A DNA stretch of 64,000 bases from [Clostridium] innocuum (GCA_012317185.1 CP048838.1:1798001-1862000), one strand, 5' to 3'; counted from the first letter of the stretch, positions 8,679 to 17,732 are shown. Notes: generated by a model from the sequence alone, not told the origin. A program made the numbers and translations.

Positions 8679-10613
8679 ATGACTGTTTATGAAACTTTAG
8701 CAAAAGAAATACTGAACTATGTAGGTGGAAAGGATAATGTAAATTCGCTGACACACTGCATTACACGGCTTCGCTTCAAATTAAAGGAGGAATCCATAGC
8801 ACAGGATGAGGCGCTGAAAAACCTGGAGGGTGTTGTTACGGTTATGAAGAGTGCCGGACAGTATCAGGTGGTTATCGGCAATCAGGTACAGGATGTATAT
8901 GAGCAACTCGCGCCGTTATTACATGCAGAGCAGCCGCAGACGGTGCAGGATGCTGAGAAAGAGAAGCTGCTGGATCGCTTTGTGGATATCATATCCGGTA
9001 TTTTCCAGCCGATTTTAGGTATCATGGCTGCGTGTGGTATGATCAAGGGATTGAACATGCTGTTTATGACACTGGGTCTGTACGCGGAAACCAGCGGCGG
9101 CTATATGATCATCAATGCGATCGGTGATGCATTGTTTACCTTCCTTCCCCTCTTTCTGGGATATACCTCTGCCAGGAAGTTTGGTTTGAAGCCGATGGTG
9201 GGACTGGTCATCGGCGGAATCATGTGTTATCCGGGCATTCAAAGCAGTGCGCTGTCCGGCAGTCTAAAACCCCTGTATACCATGTTTGAGGGAACGATGT
9301 TTGCATCGCCGGTATACATTGACTTCTTCGGTATTCCCGTGATATCCATGGACTACACCAGCACCGTAATTCCTGTGATCTTTATTGTATATTTTGCCAG
9401 CAAATGCGAGAAGCTGTTTTCAAAATTCGTACCGGATCTGGTGAAATTCTTCTTTGTGCCGATGCTGACGCTGCTTGTGGCACTTCCCATTGGCTTCCTG
9501 CTCATTGGACCTGTCGCAACCTTCGGCTCGAAAATAATCGCGGAAACCATCATCAGCATCCGGAATGTATCCCCGATGCTGGCGGGCGGTCTGGTTGGTC
9601 TGACATGGCAGATTCTGGTGATTTTCGGACTTCACTGGGGCTTTATTCCTGTCTATATCAATAACATTGTGACAAACGGCTATGATAATGTCATGATGCC
9701 GTTCTTCGCCTGTACCTTTGCGACCTCAGCGGTGATTCTGGTCATCATGTTGAAAACCAGAGACCGTAAAATGAAGGAGCTTTGTCTGCCGAATTTCATT
9801 TCCGGTATCTTCGGTGTGACGGAGCCCGGTATTTATGGAATTCTGCTGCCTTTGAAAAAACCATTCATCATCAGCTGTATCGCCGGGGGAATCGGCGGGG
9901 CATTTTATGGCTTCTGTAATTTCCGTAAATTCAGCATGGGAGGTATGGGAATCTTTGAATTTCCTGCCATGATGGAACCTGACGGCTCCTGGGGAAACCT
10001 GCTGGTAGCGGTATCCGGTGTTCTTTTAACCATGATTGCCGCGGTCATCTTAATGCTTCTGTTCTATAGGGAAAAGGAAGCAGGTCAATCGGACAAAACG
10101 ATGTTGGATACAAAGGAACATGAAAAATCCGTTGAGGATACGCCTGCCCTGCTGGAGGACATTGCGATCTGCTCACCCCTGAAGGGCGATGTTCTGGAAC
10201 TCGCACAGGTAGAGGATGCAGCATTTTCTGCCGGTATTCTTGGGAAGGGGTGTGCCATCGTACCTGCCGAGGGTGAGGTTTATGCACCGGCTGACGGTGT
10301 CCTGACTACGCTGTTTCCTACAAAGCATGCTCTTGGCATCACCTCGGATGACGGTGTGGAGGTACTGATTCACATCGGATTGAATACCGTGCAGCTGAAC
10401 GGGGAGGGCTTTACAGCTTATGTTCAGCAGGGAGAGCGGGTAAGTCGTGGACAGCATCTGTTAAGCTTTGATCTGGCTGAATTAAAGGACAAGGGCTATT
10501 GTCTGCAGACACCGGTTATCATTACAAATACGAATGACTATCTGGAAATACTGAGTACCATGCAGAAAGAGGTCATGCCGGATGATGTGCTGCTGCATGT
10601 CATGAATTCCTAG
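8679..10613 (+). CDS. bglP: PTS beta-glucoside transporter subunit IIBCA
   Basis: A 644-residue membrane protein with domains in the order IIB-IIC-IIA. The IIB active-site Cys27 sits in THCITRLRF. The IIC domain (about 100-470) has around ten hydrophobic helices and the motif GVTEPGIYG. The IIA domain (about 500-644) has its phosphorylated His in LIHIGLNTVQLNGEGF near residue 565. It imports and phosphorylates aryl-beta-glucosides such as salicin or arbutin, or cellobiose. ATG 8679 is used because ATGGAGGACG lies 8-12 bases before it; the in-frame ATG at 8664 is itself inside that site. It lies between licT and the phospho-beta-glucosidase gene. Confidence 0.93.
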   Translation: MTVYETLAKEILNYVGGKDNVNSLTHCITRLRFKLKEESIAQDEALKNLEGVVTVMKSAGQYQVVIGNQVQDVYEQLAPLLHAEQPQTVQDAEKEKLLDRFVDIISGIFQPILGIMAACGMIKGLNMLFMTLGLYAETSGGYMIINAIGDALFTFLPLFLGYTSARKFGLKPMVGLVIGGIMCYPGIQSSALSGSLKPLYTMFEGTMFASPVYIDFFGIPVISMDYTSTVIPVIFIVYFASKCEKLFSKFVPDLVKFFFVPMLTLLVALPIGFLLIGPVATFGSKIIAETIISIRNVSPMLAGGLVGLTWQILVIFGLHWGFIPVYINNIVTNGYDNVMMPFFACTFATSAVILVIMLKTRDRKMKELCLPNFISGIFGVTEPGIYGILLPLKKPFIISCIAGGIGGAFYGFCNFRKFSMGGMGIFEFPAMMEPDGSWGNLLVAVSGVLLTMIAAVILMLLFYREKEAGQSDKTMLDTKEHEKSVEDTPALLEDIAICSPLKGDVLELAQVEDAAFSAGILGKGCAIVPAEGEVYAPADGVLTTLFPTKHALGITSDDGVEVLIHIGLNTVQLNGEGFTAYVQQGERVSRGQHLLSFDLAELKDKGYCLQTPVIITNTNDYLEILSTMQKEVMPDDVLLHVMNS

Positions 10614-10626
10614 GAGGCTCGCGCAT

Positions 10627-12048
10627 ATGAAATTTCCTGAAAACTTTTTATGGGGAGGCGCACTCGCGGCAAATCAGTGCGAGGGGGCCTGGCAGACAGC
10701 GGGAAGAGGGCTGGCCAATGTGGATGTGTGTCCGCGCGGTGATCACCGCAGTGCCATAATCACAGGGAGAGAAAGAAGGACGAGCTGCCTGCTTGATGAG
10801 GTATACCCATCTCATGAGGGAGTGGATTTCTATCATCATTATAAGGAAGACATCGCACTCTTTGCGGAAATGGGCTTCAAAATGCTTCGTATCAGCATTT
10901 CCTGGACACGTATCTATCCAAAGGGAGATGAGATGGAGCCCAACGCTGCAGGGCTGCAGTTCTATGACAATGTACTTACAGAATGTGAGCGGCATGGAAT
11001 TGAAGTAATGATAACGATTGCACATTTTGACTGTCCGATGCATTTGATCCAAACGCTGGGCGGTTGGAGAAGCCGTGCTATGATTGAGCATTACCTGCGT
11101 TTGTGTAAAACCCTGTTTCTGCATTTTAAGGGACGTGTCCGCTGCTGGCTGCCGTTTAATGAAATCAATATGATACTGCATGCCCCCTTTCTCGGTGCAG
11201 GCATCTGCTTTGAGGCAGGTGAGAACAAGGAGCAGGTCATATATCAGGCAGCACATCATGAGTTGATTGCAGGCGCACTCGCAACAAAGCTGGCACATGA
11301 AATTGATCCGAAAAATCAAATTGGCTGCATGTTCGCTGCCGGCAGTGTCTATCCTTACAGCTGTCATCCGCAGGATGTATGGCAGGCACGTATGGAGGAT
11401 CGCAAAAGCTATCTGTTCTGTGATGTACAGGTGCGGGGAGCCTATCCTTCCTATTTTCATCAGCTGCTGAAGGAGAAGCAAATCGACCTGCATATGGAAG
11501 AGGATGATGTGAATATTTTGAAGAATACCGTAGATTTCATCTCCTTTTCGTATTACAACAGCCGCTGTGTATCTTCTCAGCAGGAGGCGAAGAAGCAGAA
11601 CAAGGGAAATCTGTTTGCTTCGATGAAAAATCCATATCTGACATGCAGTGACTGGGGCTGGCCGATTGATCCTCTTGGATTGCGCATTACTATGAATGAT
11701 ATATATGAACGCTATCAGAAACCGCTGTTCATCGTAGAGAACGGCTTGGGAATGGCGGATGAAATAGAAGAGGATGGAAGCATTCGTGATGATGAGCGGA
11801 TTGCTTATCTGCATGATCATATCAAAGCGATGCAGCAGGCGGTATGTGAGGATGGAATCGAGCTGCTTGGATACCTGGCATGGAGTCCGATCGATCAGGT
11901 GAGTGCCTCCAGTGGAGAAATGAAAAAACGCTATGGCTTCATCTATGTTGACCGACAGGATGATGGCAGCGGCAGCTTTGTACGCAAAAAGAAGAAGTCC
12001 TTTTCCTGGTATGCCCATGTGATAAACACGAATGCTGTTGAATCATAG
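10627..12048 (+). CDS. bglA: 6-phospho-beta-glucosidase, GH1
   Basis: A 473-residue cytoplasmic glycoside hydrolase of family 1. It begins with FPENFLWGGALAANQCEGAW, typical of GH1. The acid/base glutamate lies in FNEIN near residue 179 and the nucleophile in IVENGLG near residue 371. It hydrolyses the phosphorylated glucosides imported by the upstream PTS to glucose-6-phosphate and an aglycone or glucose. TAGGAGG precedes ATG 10627 and only 13 bases separate it from bglP, so both are one operon. Length is normal. Confidence 0.93.
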   Translation: MKFPENFLWGGALAANQCEGAWQTAGRGLANVDVCPRGDHRSAIITGRERRTSCLLDEVYPSHEGVDFYHHYKEDIALFAEMGFKMLRISISWTRIYPKGDEMEPNAAGLQFYDNVLTECERHGIEVMITIAHFDCPMHLIQTLGGWRSRAMIEHYLRLCKTLFLHFKGRVRCWLPFNEINMILHAPFLGAGICFEAGENKEQVIYQAAHHELIAGALATKLAHEIDPKNQIGCMFAAGSVYPYSCHPQDVWQARMEDRKSYLFCDVQVRGAYPSYFHQLLKEKQIDLHMEEDDVNILKNTVDFISFSYYNSRCVSSQQEAKKQNKGNLFASMKNPYLTCSDWGWPIDPLGLRITMNDIYERYQKPLFIVENGLGMADEIEEDGSIRDDERIAYLHDHIKAMQQAVCEDGIELLGYLAWSPIDQVSASSGEMKKRYGFIYVDRQDDGSGSFVRKKKKSFSWYAHVINTNAVES

Positions 12049-12177
12049 AATACCGCTGTGCGTTCATGTGTTCATCTCATCATATTGCAGGAGAATGTAT
12101 GAAGCGGATACGCGCGAAGGCAAGGAAAGGCAAGTGTACAAATTATTCAGACAAGGTGGTATCATGTAGCAAGCAGG

Positions 12178-12204
12178 GCAGAGAATGCAGGTTCTCTGCT
12201 TTTC
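12178..12204 (+). terminator. Intrinsic terminator of the bgl operon
   Basis: GCAGAGAA (12178-12185) pairs with TTCTCTGC (12192-12199), followed by TTTTCTT. It lies about 130 bases after bglA. Confidence 0.75.
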
Positions 12205-12307
12205 TTGTGCTGCCATACCTTGCATAGTAGAATCAGACAAATCGCTTTGCTGAAACAGGAGCAATACACCGATCCCTGTAAGCAGTGCTAACAGAAAGCT
12301 TAAGAAG

Positions 12308-12350
12308 AATGAACGATGTTCATTGACTGCAGCCGTGAAACTGTTATACT
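12308..12350 (+). promoter_or_regulatory. tetR promoter with palindromic operator
   Basis: AATGAACGATGTTCATT at 12308-12324 is a perfect palindrome around a 3-base centre and overlaps the -35 box TTGACT (12323-12328). TATACT (12345-12350) follows after 16 bases. The same palindrome arms occur again at 13002-13018. Confidence 0.8.
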
Positions 12351-12368
12351 ATACCTGTAGGTGATGTT

Positions 12369-12977
12369 ATGGGACAAAGAATACGGACAAGGGTTGTGAA
12401 GGACCCGGCAGAAAGAAAACGGGAAATACTGGATGGCGCAATGGAGCTGTTCGCTACAAAAGGATACGAGCAGACATCCATGCGTGATATTGCCCGCCAT
12501 CTTAATATTTCACTGGGCCTGTGCTATCGATATTATGACAGCAAGCAGAAGCTTTTTCAGGAGGCGATGCAGCAGTATGTAGAGGATATTTGCGCGGCGT
12601 ATTTCATCATACTCCATGATGAAACAAGGGATTTGACGGAAAAGCTAGACCTGCTGTTTCACATGCTGGAAGAGGAGGAACAGCAGATGCGCTACCATGA
12701 TTTCTTTCATCAACCGGAGAATATCGGCTTTCATGAAGAACTGGCAGTGAAGCTGTGCAAGTACATGCAGCCTCATCTGCAGCAGGAACTGCAACGGTAT
12801 GCAAAACAGAATCATCTGAAGATACAGCATGAGGAATTGCTGCTCAGCTTTCTGACCTATGGACAGATTGGTATCCATGCATCTGTGAGCTCACCGGACA
12901 CACAGCAGCTCCATCAGCTGCGGGTGTATATTGATTTGCTGCTGAAGCAGGAATGTATCCCTGATGATACCATTTGA
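12369..12977 (+). CDS. TetR/AcrR-family transcriptional regulator
   Basis: A 202-residue regulator. The N-terminal HTH covers about residues 15-62 (ILDGAMELFATKGYEQTSMRDIARHLNISLGLCYRYYDSK). The rest is an all-helical ligand-binding and dimer domain. Palindromes with identical AATGAAC/GTTCATT arms lie at its own promoter and before the methyltransferase gene at 13032, so it most likely represses both. The inducer is unknown. A terminator overlaps its last codons, so the downstream gene is probably a separate unit under the same control. Confidence 0.88.
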   Translation: MGQRIRTRVVKDPAERKREILDGAMELFATKGYEQTSMRDIARHLNISLGLCYRYYDSKQKLFQEAMQQYVEDICAAYFIILHDETRDLTEKLDLLFHMLEEEEQQMRYHDFFHQPENIGFHEELAVKLCKYMQPHLQQELQRYAKQNHLKIQHEELLLSFLTYGQIGIHASVSSPDTQQLHQLRVYIDLLLKQECIPDDTI

Positions 12978-12992
12978 TCAGGGATTGCTTTT
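12957..12992 (+). terminator. Terminator overlapping the end of tetR
   Basis: ATCCCTGAT (12957-12965) pairs with ATCAGGGAT (12977-12985), followed by TGCTTTTT. The tetR stop codon lies in the hairpin. Confidence 0.7.
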
Positions 12993-13001
12993 TAATATAT
13001 G

Positions 13002-13018
13002 AATGAACATTGTTCATT
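13002..13018 (+). promoter_or_regulatory. Second TetR palindrome, before the methyltransferase gene
   Basis: AATGAACATTGTTCATT has the same 7-base arms and 3-base centre spacing as the operator at 12308-12324. It ends 14 bases before the start codon at 13032, so bound repressor would block initiation or the leader. Confidence 0.8.
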
Positions 13019-13031
13019 AAGGAGGCCTTTT

Positions 13032-13637
13032 ATGAATAAAACTGAACAATCAAGAATTGCATTTGATCAACAGGCGGATACCTATGATAGCGATTTTCAT
13101 GGTAAGCATGCAAGGGAACTGTATCCGTTCATGCTGGAGCTGATGATACAGCTTCCTGTGCGGGATGTACTGGATCTTGGGTGCGGTACCTGCGCACTGA
13201 TGAAGCAGCTGTATGATGAGGATTGCGGACGCCGGTTTACGGGAATCGATCTGAGTGAAGGCATGCTGCATATCGGAACACAGGTCATGAAGGAGCGAGC
13301 CACTCTGCTGTTGGGGGATGCGGCAAATCTGCCCTTTGCCGATGCGAGCTTTGATCTGGTGTACTGCAATGATTCCTTCCATCATTATCCGGATCCCTGC
13401 AGGGTATTGCAGGAAGTGGTGAGGGTATTGCGATACGGAGGCTATTTTGTAATTGGTGATTGTACACAGGGGACAGTGTCCCGGATGCTCATGAATCTGT
13501 TTTTCCATTTTCAAAAGGAGGGGGATGTGCATATGTACAGTGAAAAGGAGATTCGTATGCTGTTACAGAAGCAGCTGCATGATGTACATGTTCAAAAAGT
13601 GAATGAGCGCAGCTTGATTGCATGGGGTGTGAAATGA
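13032..13637 (+). CDS. Class I SAM-dependent methyltransferase
   Basis: A 201-residue cytoplasmic protein of the UbiE/COG2226 type. Motif I is DVLDLGCGTC, motif II is TGIDLSEGML, and LLGDAANLPFADASFDLVYC carries the acidic residue that contacts adenine. The substrate cannot be told from the sequence. The start ATG 13032 has AAGGAGG upstream; an earlier in-frame ATG at 12999 precedes the operator and is rejected. The operator suggests induction by a compound sensed by the adjacent TetR, so detoxification by methylation is possible but unproven. Its TGA overlaps the ATG of the next gene. Confidence 0.85.
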   Translation: MNKTEQSRIAFDQQADTYDSDFHGKHARELYPFMLELMIQLPVRDVLDLGCGTCALMKQLYDEDCGRRFTGIDLSEGMLHIGTQVMKERATLLLGDAANLPFADASFDLVYCNDSFHHYPDPCRVLQEVVRVLRYGGYFVIGDCTQGTVSRMLMNLFFHFQKEGDVHMYSEKEIRMLLQKQLHDVHVQKVNERSLIAWGVK

Positions 13638-14017
13638 TGCTTACTGTCTCGCAGCAGAAATATCTGCAGGTCATCGATATACTGGAACAGGAGCAGGGGG
13701 TCGTACGCCAGATTGATGTCGCTGTCTATCTTGGATATTCCCGTGCCAGTGTCTGCCGTGCGGTTAAAAGCCTGAAAGCAAAGGGGCTGATTATGCAAAG
13801 GGCGCATGAAATCGAGCTGAGTGCATATGGCAAGGCACTTGGAAGGCAGTTGAATGAAGTAAGAGCCCGTATGCAGGAGGCCCTGTATGCATCTGGATTT
13901 CCGAAAGGGCTTGATCCGGTGTCTGCTTTGCAGCTTCCCATCTGCTTCAAGGAGGAACTGTCAACGATTGCTGGTCAACTGCCTGCTGCTTCTGGTATAA
14001 TAAAGCAAAAGAAATGA
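13634..14017 (+). CDS. DtxR/MntR-like transcriptional regulator
   Basis: A 127-residue protein. Residues 1-65 form a winged helix of the iron-dependent-repressor type (LTVSQQKYLQVIDILEQEQGVVRQIDVAVYLGYSRASVCRAVKSLKAKGLI). A short helical tail follows. Full MntR/DtxR proteins have a metal-binding dimer domain of about 70 residues; here it is short and the usual His/Glu/Cys ligand set is not obvious, so metal response is doubtful. Start ATG 13634 overlaps the methyltransferase stop (ATGA), which suggests translational coupling. Confidence 0.65.
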   Translation: MMLTVSQQKYLQVIDILEQEQGVVRQIDVAVYLGYSRASVCRAVKSLKAKGLIMQRAHEIELSAYGKALGRQLNEVRARMQEALYASGFPKGLDPVSALQLPICFKEELSTIAGQLPAASGIIKQKK

Positions 14018-14027
14018 GGATGAGAAG

Positions 14028-14597
14028 ATGGAGAAAAAACGCTGTTTCTGGGCAGAAAATGTCCCTGAAATTTATGTCCGTTATCATGATGAAGAGTGGG
14101 GAAGAGAGGTACATGATGACCATAAGCTGTTTGAAATGCTGCTTCTGGAATCGTTTCAGGCTGGTTTGTCATGGCTTACCATTCTGAAAAAGCGGGAGGC
14201 GTTTCGGGAAGCCTTTGATGCCTTTGATGTCGCGAAGGTCGCAGGCTATACCGAGGAAAAACAGAAAGAGCTTATGCAGAATCCCGGCATTATCCGCAAC
14301 CGTCTCAAAATCAGGGCCGCAGTGAAAAATGCTGTTATTTTCCAGCAGATACAACGGGAATACGGCAGCTTTTCCGCTTATCTTTGGGGCTTCACCGAGG
14401 GTAAGGTGATATACAGAACACAAAAGGAGCTGCCAACCCACACCGCGCTTTCCGATGAAATCAGTGCAGACCTGTATAAGCGTGGAATGCGGTTTGTCGG
14501 AAGCGTTATTATCTATTCCTATCTGCAGGCAGTCGGTATTGTGAATGACCATGAGCCAGACTGTTTTCTGCATACCAGTTCAAAAGCATGCGGCTAA
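14028..14597 (+). CDS. tag: DNA-3-methyladenine glycosylase I
   Basis: A 189-residue enzyme that removes 3-methyladenine from alkylated DNA. Family signatures are the N-terminal RCFWAENVPEIYVRYHDEEWG, the LLLESFQAGLSWLTIL segment holding the catalytic glutamate region, and the C-terminal zinc-binding H-x-x-x-C pattern in NDHEPDCFLH. It lies 10 bases after the DtxR-like gene, so it is probably co-transcribed. A methyltransferase and an alkyl-base glycosylase in one cluster may be related in function, but this is inference. Confidence 0.92.
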   Translation: MEKKRCFWAENVPEIYVRYHDEEWGREVHDDHKLFEMLLLESFQAGLSWLTILKKREAFREAFDAFDVAKVAGYTEEKQKELMQNPGIIRNRLKIRAAVKNAVIFQQIQREYGSFSAYLWGFTEGKVIYRTQKELPTHTALSDEISADLYKRGMRFVGSVIIYSYLQAVGIVNDHEPDCFLHTSSKACG

Positions 14598-14768
14598 GAA
14601 AGAGCTAACCATACTCAGCACCGGCCGAGCTTGAGCTCCTGAAAAAGAAAAGCTGTATCGTCCGTGAAAATCTTACTTGTCTTTGGATTCATTCAGAAGC
14701 AAAATGATAAGAAGCATCAGCTTGCTCAACTTTCTTCTACGGATGATTCACCCTGTAAAAACCTTAGG

Positions 14769-14788
14769 AAGCTATACAGCTTTTTTTG
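14769..14788 (+). terminator. Weak terminator after tag
   Basis: AAGCT/AGCTT form a 5-bp stem with a 4-base loop followed by seven T. The stem is short, so the call is tentative. Confidence 0.45.
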
Positions 14789-14914
14789 TATTATTCGATG
14801 CGGTATACAGAGGTATGCAATGTAAAGATATCTGAAGGCCGGCAGGGCAAGATTGATAACGCAGAAATGCAGGAAACCTGCTATACTTTTGCAGAAAAGC
14901 TAGGAGGTAACGAC

Positions 14915-15754
14915 ATGAATGAAAAACAGGAGCTTGTCATAAGGACGCTTTCCTATCTGGAGGAGCATCTGCAGGAAACGCTTTCCCTGCAGGCAGTAGC
15001 TCAACTTATGCAATATTCCCCCTTTTATCTGCATCGCAGCTTTACACAGCTGTGCGGCATGCGGATGCATGATTATGTGAAGCGAAGAAGAATAAGTGAA
15101 GCAGCACGATGTCTGTGTGAAACAGATGCATCTGTACTGGAAATTGCCATATCCTACGGTTATGAAAGCTCACAGGCATTTTCTCAGGCCTTTAAGCAGC
15201 TGTATAAGATGACATGTACACAGTTTCGCAGGGAACAGCAGTATTATGCGCTACAGCATCCTCTGCAGCTGCATGAGCTGAATCAGACGGAATCTGCAAT
15301 GCGGGAGCTGCAGATCGAACAGGCAGTACCAAGGGATATGGACACATGGATGCAGCTGATGCGTCAGGCTGTGGATTTCTTTCCTTACCTTGAGGAAGCA
15401 GCATATGAACAGCAGCTGCTGAAGTGTATGAAGCAGAAGGAAGCATTTCTGGCTTCCTTTGAAAAGACGGCGTTTGCGGCGATCCAGCTACAGCTTAAAA
15501 GCGGGCAGATTGATGTTCTGGCAATTCATCCGCAGCTGCGCTGTCTGGATGCTGTGAAACAGCTGGTCGAATGGATGCAATGTACCTGTGCTCCGCATAC
15601 CGATCTGGTAATTACCTGTTTCCGCGCTGCTGATCGAGCAGATGCCGGATATCGCAGGCTTTTGCTGGAAGCCGGCTTTGTATGCGGTGAAGAGCTGGTG
15701 GAGCTAGGCTATCCAGTGCAGAGGCTGTATTACAGGAGAACACAGGATGCGTGA
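14915..15754 (+). CDS. AraC-family transcriptional regulator
   Basis: A 279-residue protein. Unusually for AraC, the double helix-turn-helix is N-terminal (residues 8-108: LSLQAVAQLMQYSPFYLHRSFTQLCG and VLEIAISYGYESSQAFSQAFKQLYKMTCTQFRR), as in SoxS/Rob-type proteins. The C-terminal 160 residues are of unknown type and may be an effector or GNAT-like domain. ATG 14915 follows TAGGAGG; an open frame 43 codons upstream has no such site. Its stop overlaps the MATE gene start by 8 bases, so it most likely controls that pump. Confidence 0.88.
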   Translation: MNEKQELVIRTLSYLEEHLQETLSLQAVAQLMQYSPFYLHRSFTQLCGMRMHDYVKRRRISEAARCLCETDASVLEIAISYGYESSQAFSQAFKQLYKMTCTQFRREQQYYALQHPLQLHELNQTESAMRELQIEQAVPRDMDTWMQLMRQAVDFFPYLEEAAYEQQLLKCMKQKEAFLASFEKTAFAAIQLQLKSGQIDVLAIHPQLRCLDAVKQLVEWMQCTCAPHTDLVITCFRAADRADAGYRRLLLEAGFVCGEELVELGYPVQRLYYRRTQDA

Positions 15755-17105
15755 GAATACACTGGATACGACCCGTACGCTGCCGCAGCTTCTTCGCTTT
15801 GTGGCTCCATCTATTGTAATGATGCTTGCGATGGGTATTTACACGATAACCGATACCCTGTTTGTTTCGCGTCTGGTGAATACCGATGCGCTTTCCGCGA
15901 TCAATATCGTCTGTCCCATGATCAATCTGATCATCGGTTTATCCTCGATGCTGGCAAGCGGCGGTGTTGCTGTGCTGTGCCGCGACATGGGGGCGGGTCT
16001 GCTGGAAAAGGTGCGCAAAAATGCGGCCTTGCTTTGTGTCTGTACGATCGGTCTTGGCTGTGTGCTTGCTATTGGCGGTCTACTGTTTACGGATGAACTG
16101 CTGCAGCTACTTCATGCCAAGGGTAGAATATTGCCATATGCAAGAGGATATCTGTCCATGCTTCTTCTTTTTACTCCCTTCTGCATGCTGCAGGTATTGT
16201 ATCAAAGCATGTTTGTAGCGGCGGGACGTCCGCTGCTGGGAATGGTGCTGGCAATGTGTGCCGGGGGAGTCAATGTTGCTTTGGATCTGGCCTTCATGTC
16301 CGGCTTTCATATGGGAATCGAAGGCAGCGCCCTGGCAACCGGGATCGGCTATATGGTTCCGGCTATATATGGAACGCTCTTTTTCCTGCAGAGAAAGGAA
16401 AGGGAGCTGCATTTCGCACGGCCAGCTTGGGATGCTTCCATGCTGAAGGAAAGCTGTCTTAACGGCTCCAGTGAGATGGTGAGTCAGCTGGCATCAGCAC
16501 TGACAACTCTGCTTTTGAACACGATTCTATTTCGCCTGCATCAAGAGGATGGTGTTGCGGCAGGAACGATTATCGTTTATACACAGTTTCTGCTCACCAG
16601 TTTGTATATCGGATTTTCCATGGGCGCTGCCCCGTTGATCAGCTATCAATATGGCAGAAAGGATACTGCGCGTTTATTGCAGCTTCTACGTAAATGCATC
16701 GGAATTGTGGTAATCAGCTCCCTTGCCATCTTTGTCACAACCATTCTGTTTCAAAGACCTCTTGTCACTTTGTTTACCGACAAGGATACCAGTGTATATA
16801 GGATTGCCCTGCAGGGCTTTGCCATATTTACCTTCAGCCTGCTGTTTAGCGGCTTCAATATATTCTCTTCGGCAATGTTTACCGCATTGTCACAGGGCAG
16901 ATTATCCGCCTTGATCTCATTTTCCAGAACCTTTGGCTTTTATCTGCTGTTTCTGCTCATTCTGCCACGCTGGCTGGGAAGCAGAGGCGTGTGGCTGGCG
17001 ATCGTGCTGGCAGAGGGCTGCTCCCTGCTTGTATCTCTGCTAAGCATACAGCGGCATACGCTTACCTGTCACCTGGCAGATAGAAAAAAGAACCGTCTGT
17101 ATTAG
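15747..17105 (+). CDS. MATE-family multidrug/Na+ efflux protein
   Basis: A 452-residue membrane protein with about 12 hydrophobic helices in two halves. The N-terminal half has the MATE pattern APSIVMMLAMGIYTITDTLFVSRLVNTDALSA and the second half repeats it with APLISYQYGR. It should export cationic drugs or metabolites in exchange for Na+ or H+. It overlaps the upstream AraC-type regulator gene, and its 3' end carries a bidirectional terminator shared with the convergent ECF gene. Confidence 0.9.
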   Translation: MRENTLDTTRTLPQLLRFVAPSIVMMLAMGIYTITDTLFVSRLVNTDALSAINIVCPMINLIIGLSSMLASGGVAVLCRDMGAGLLEKVRKNAALLCVCTIGLGCVLAIGGLLFTDELLQLLHAKGRILPYARGYLSMLLLFTPFCMLQVLYQSMFVAAGRPLLGMVLAMCAGGVNVALDLAFMSGFHMGIEGSALATGIGYMVPAIYGTLFFLQRKERELHFARPAWDASMLKESCLNGSSEMVSQLASALTTLLLNTILFRLHQEDGVAAGTIIVYTQFLLTSLYIGFSMGAAPLISYQYGRKDTARLLQLLRKCIGIVVISSLAIFVTTILFQRPLVTLFTDKDTSVYRIALQGFAIFTFSLLFSGFNIFSSAMFTALSQGRLSALISFSRTFGFYLLFLLILPRWLGSRGVWLAIVLAEGCSLLVSLLSIQRHTLTCHLADRKKNRLY

Positions 17106-17115
17106 ACGGTTTTAT
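17085..17115. terminator. Bidirectional terminator shared by two stop codons
   Basis: AACCGTCT (17091-17098) and AGACGGTT (17104-17111) form a perfect 8-bp stem. It has a T-run on the plus side and, read on the minus strand, TTCTTTTTT. The stop codons of the MATE gene and the convergent ECF gene overlap at 17102-17105 in the loop. Confidence 0.85.
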
Positions 17116-17617
17116 GATGCATATCCGGATGCCTGTGCATCCTTTTTTGCAGGAGAGGATAGGCTGCCAGTGCAATGACATAGCCTGCTGCGGCCTGTAC
17201 CAGATTCCCCGGGATACCGGTCAGTGAAAGCTGCCAGCTTTGATTGATATATGCATCCGCAAGAAAATATCCGCCAACCATCAGTAAACCGCCCAGTATA
17301 TAGGCAACATAGCGAAATGAGGATCGTCCCCTGCAGACAAGCCAGGAAACAAGAACAGCCTCCATCCCTTTAATGAGCAGGGTGAAAAGGGCATACATGC
17401 CATATCCGCCGGTGATATCTGCCAGCGCACTGCCGACACCGCCCACCATAAAGGCAAGAAAGGGGTTCAGTACAGAGGCGAACAGCAGAAGAAAGCCGTC
17501 ACCCAGATTGAAATATCCCTGTATGCCGTTTGGCACCTTAAGCAGCCATGTTGCCAGAAATACAAGGGCTATACCTAGTGCGGCTGTCACGATATCGTTT
17601 ACCTTCATTGTTTTCAT
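17102..17617 (-). CDS. ECF transporter S component, possibly vitamin B6-related
   Basis: A 171-residue membrane protein with five or six hydrophobic helices. It fits the substrate-binding (S) subunits of energy-coupling factor transporters, with an early helix, FNLGDGFLLLFASVLNPFLAFMVGGVGSALADI and a conserved G-Y-F-L region. The general EcfA/EcfT module is not nearby, as is usual for group II ECF systems. The gene is divergent from a MocR-type regulator. Members of that family (PdxR) often control pyridoxal phosphate genes, so vitamin B6 is a plausible substrate. Assignment of the ligand is inference. Confidence 0.75.
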   Translation of the reverse strand: MKTMKVNDIVTAALGIALVFLATWLLKVPNGIQGYFNLGDGFLLLFASVLNPFLAFMVGGVGSALADITGGYGMYALFTLLIKGMEAVLVSWLVCRGRSSFRYVAYILGGLLMVGGYFLADAYINQSWQLSLTGIPGNLVQAAAGYVIALAAYPLLQKRMHRHPDMHHKTV

Positions 17618-17702
17618 ATGTGCTACTCCCTTCGTTTCTGCCGTTATTCTATCAGCTTTCTGTTCATTTAAAAATATACAGATTTATTATAAATTTAAGG
17701 TA

Positions 17703-17717
17703 CAGTATGCTATACTG
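17703..17717 (+). promoter_or_regulatory. Palindromic operator over the mocR -10 box
   Basis: CAGTATGCTATACTG is a palindrome (CAGTAT-GCT-ATACTG) containing the -10 hexamer TATACT at 17711-17716. It sits between the divergent ECF and MocR genes, where a MocR regulator would be expected to bind. Confidence 0.6.
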
Positions 17718-17732
17718 AGGATGGTGATAATA

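Noticed and set aside
10648..12018. Long open frame of 456 codons on the minus strand opposite bglA
   Set aside because: It is the antisense of a clear GH1 gene with catalytic motifs, has no ribosome binding site and no family resemblance.
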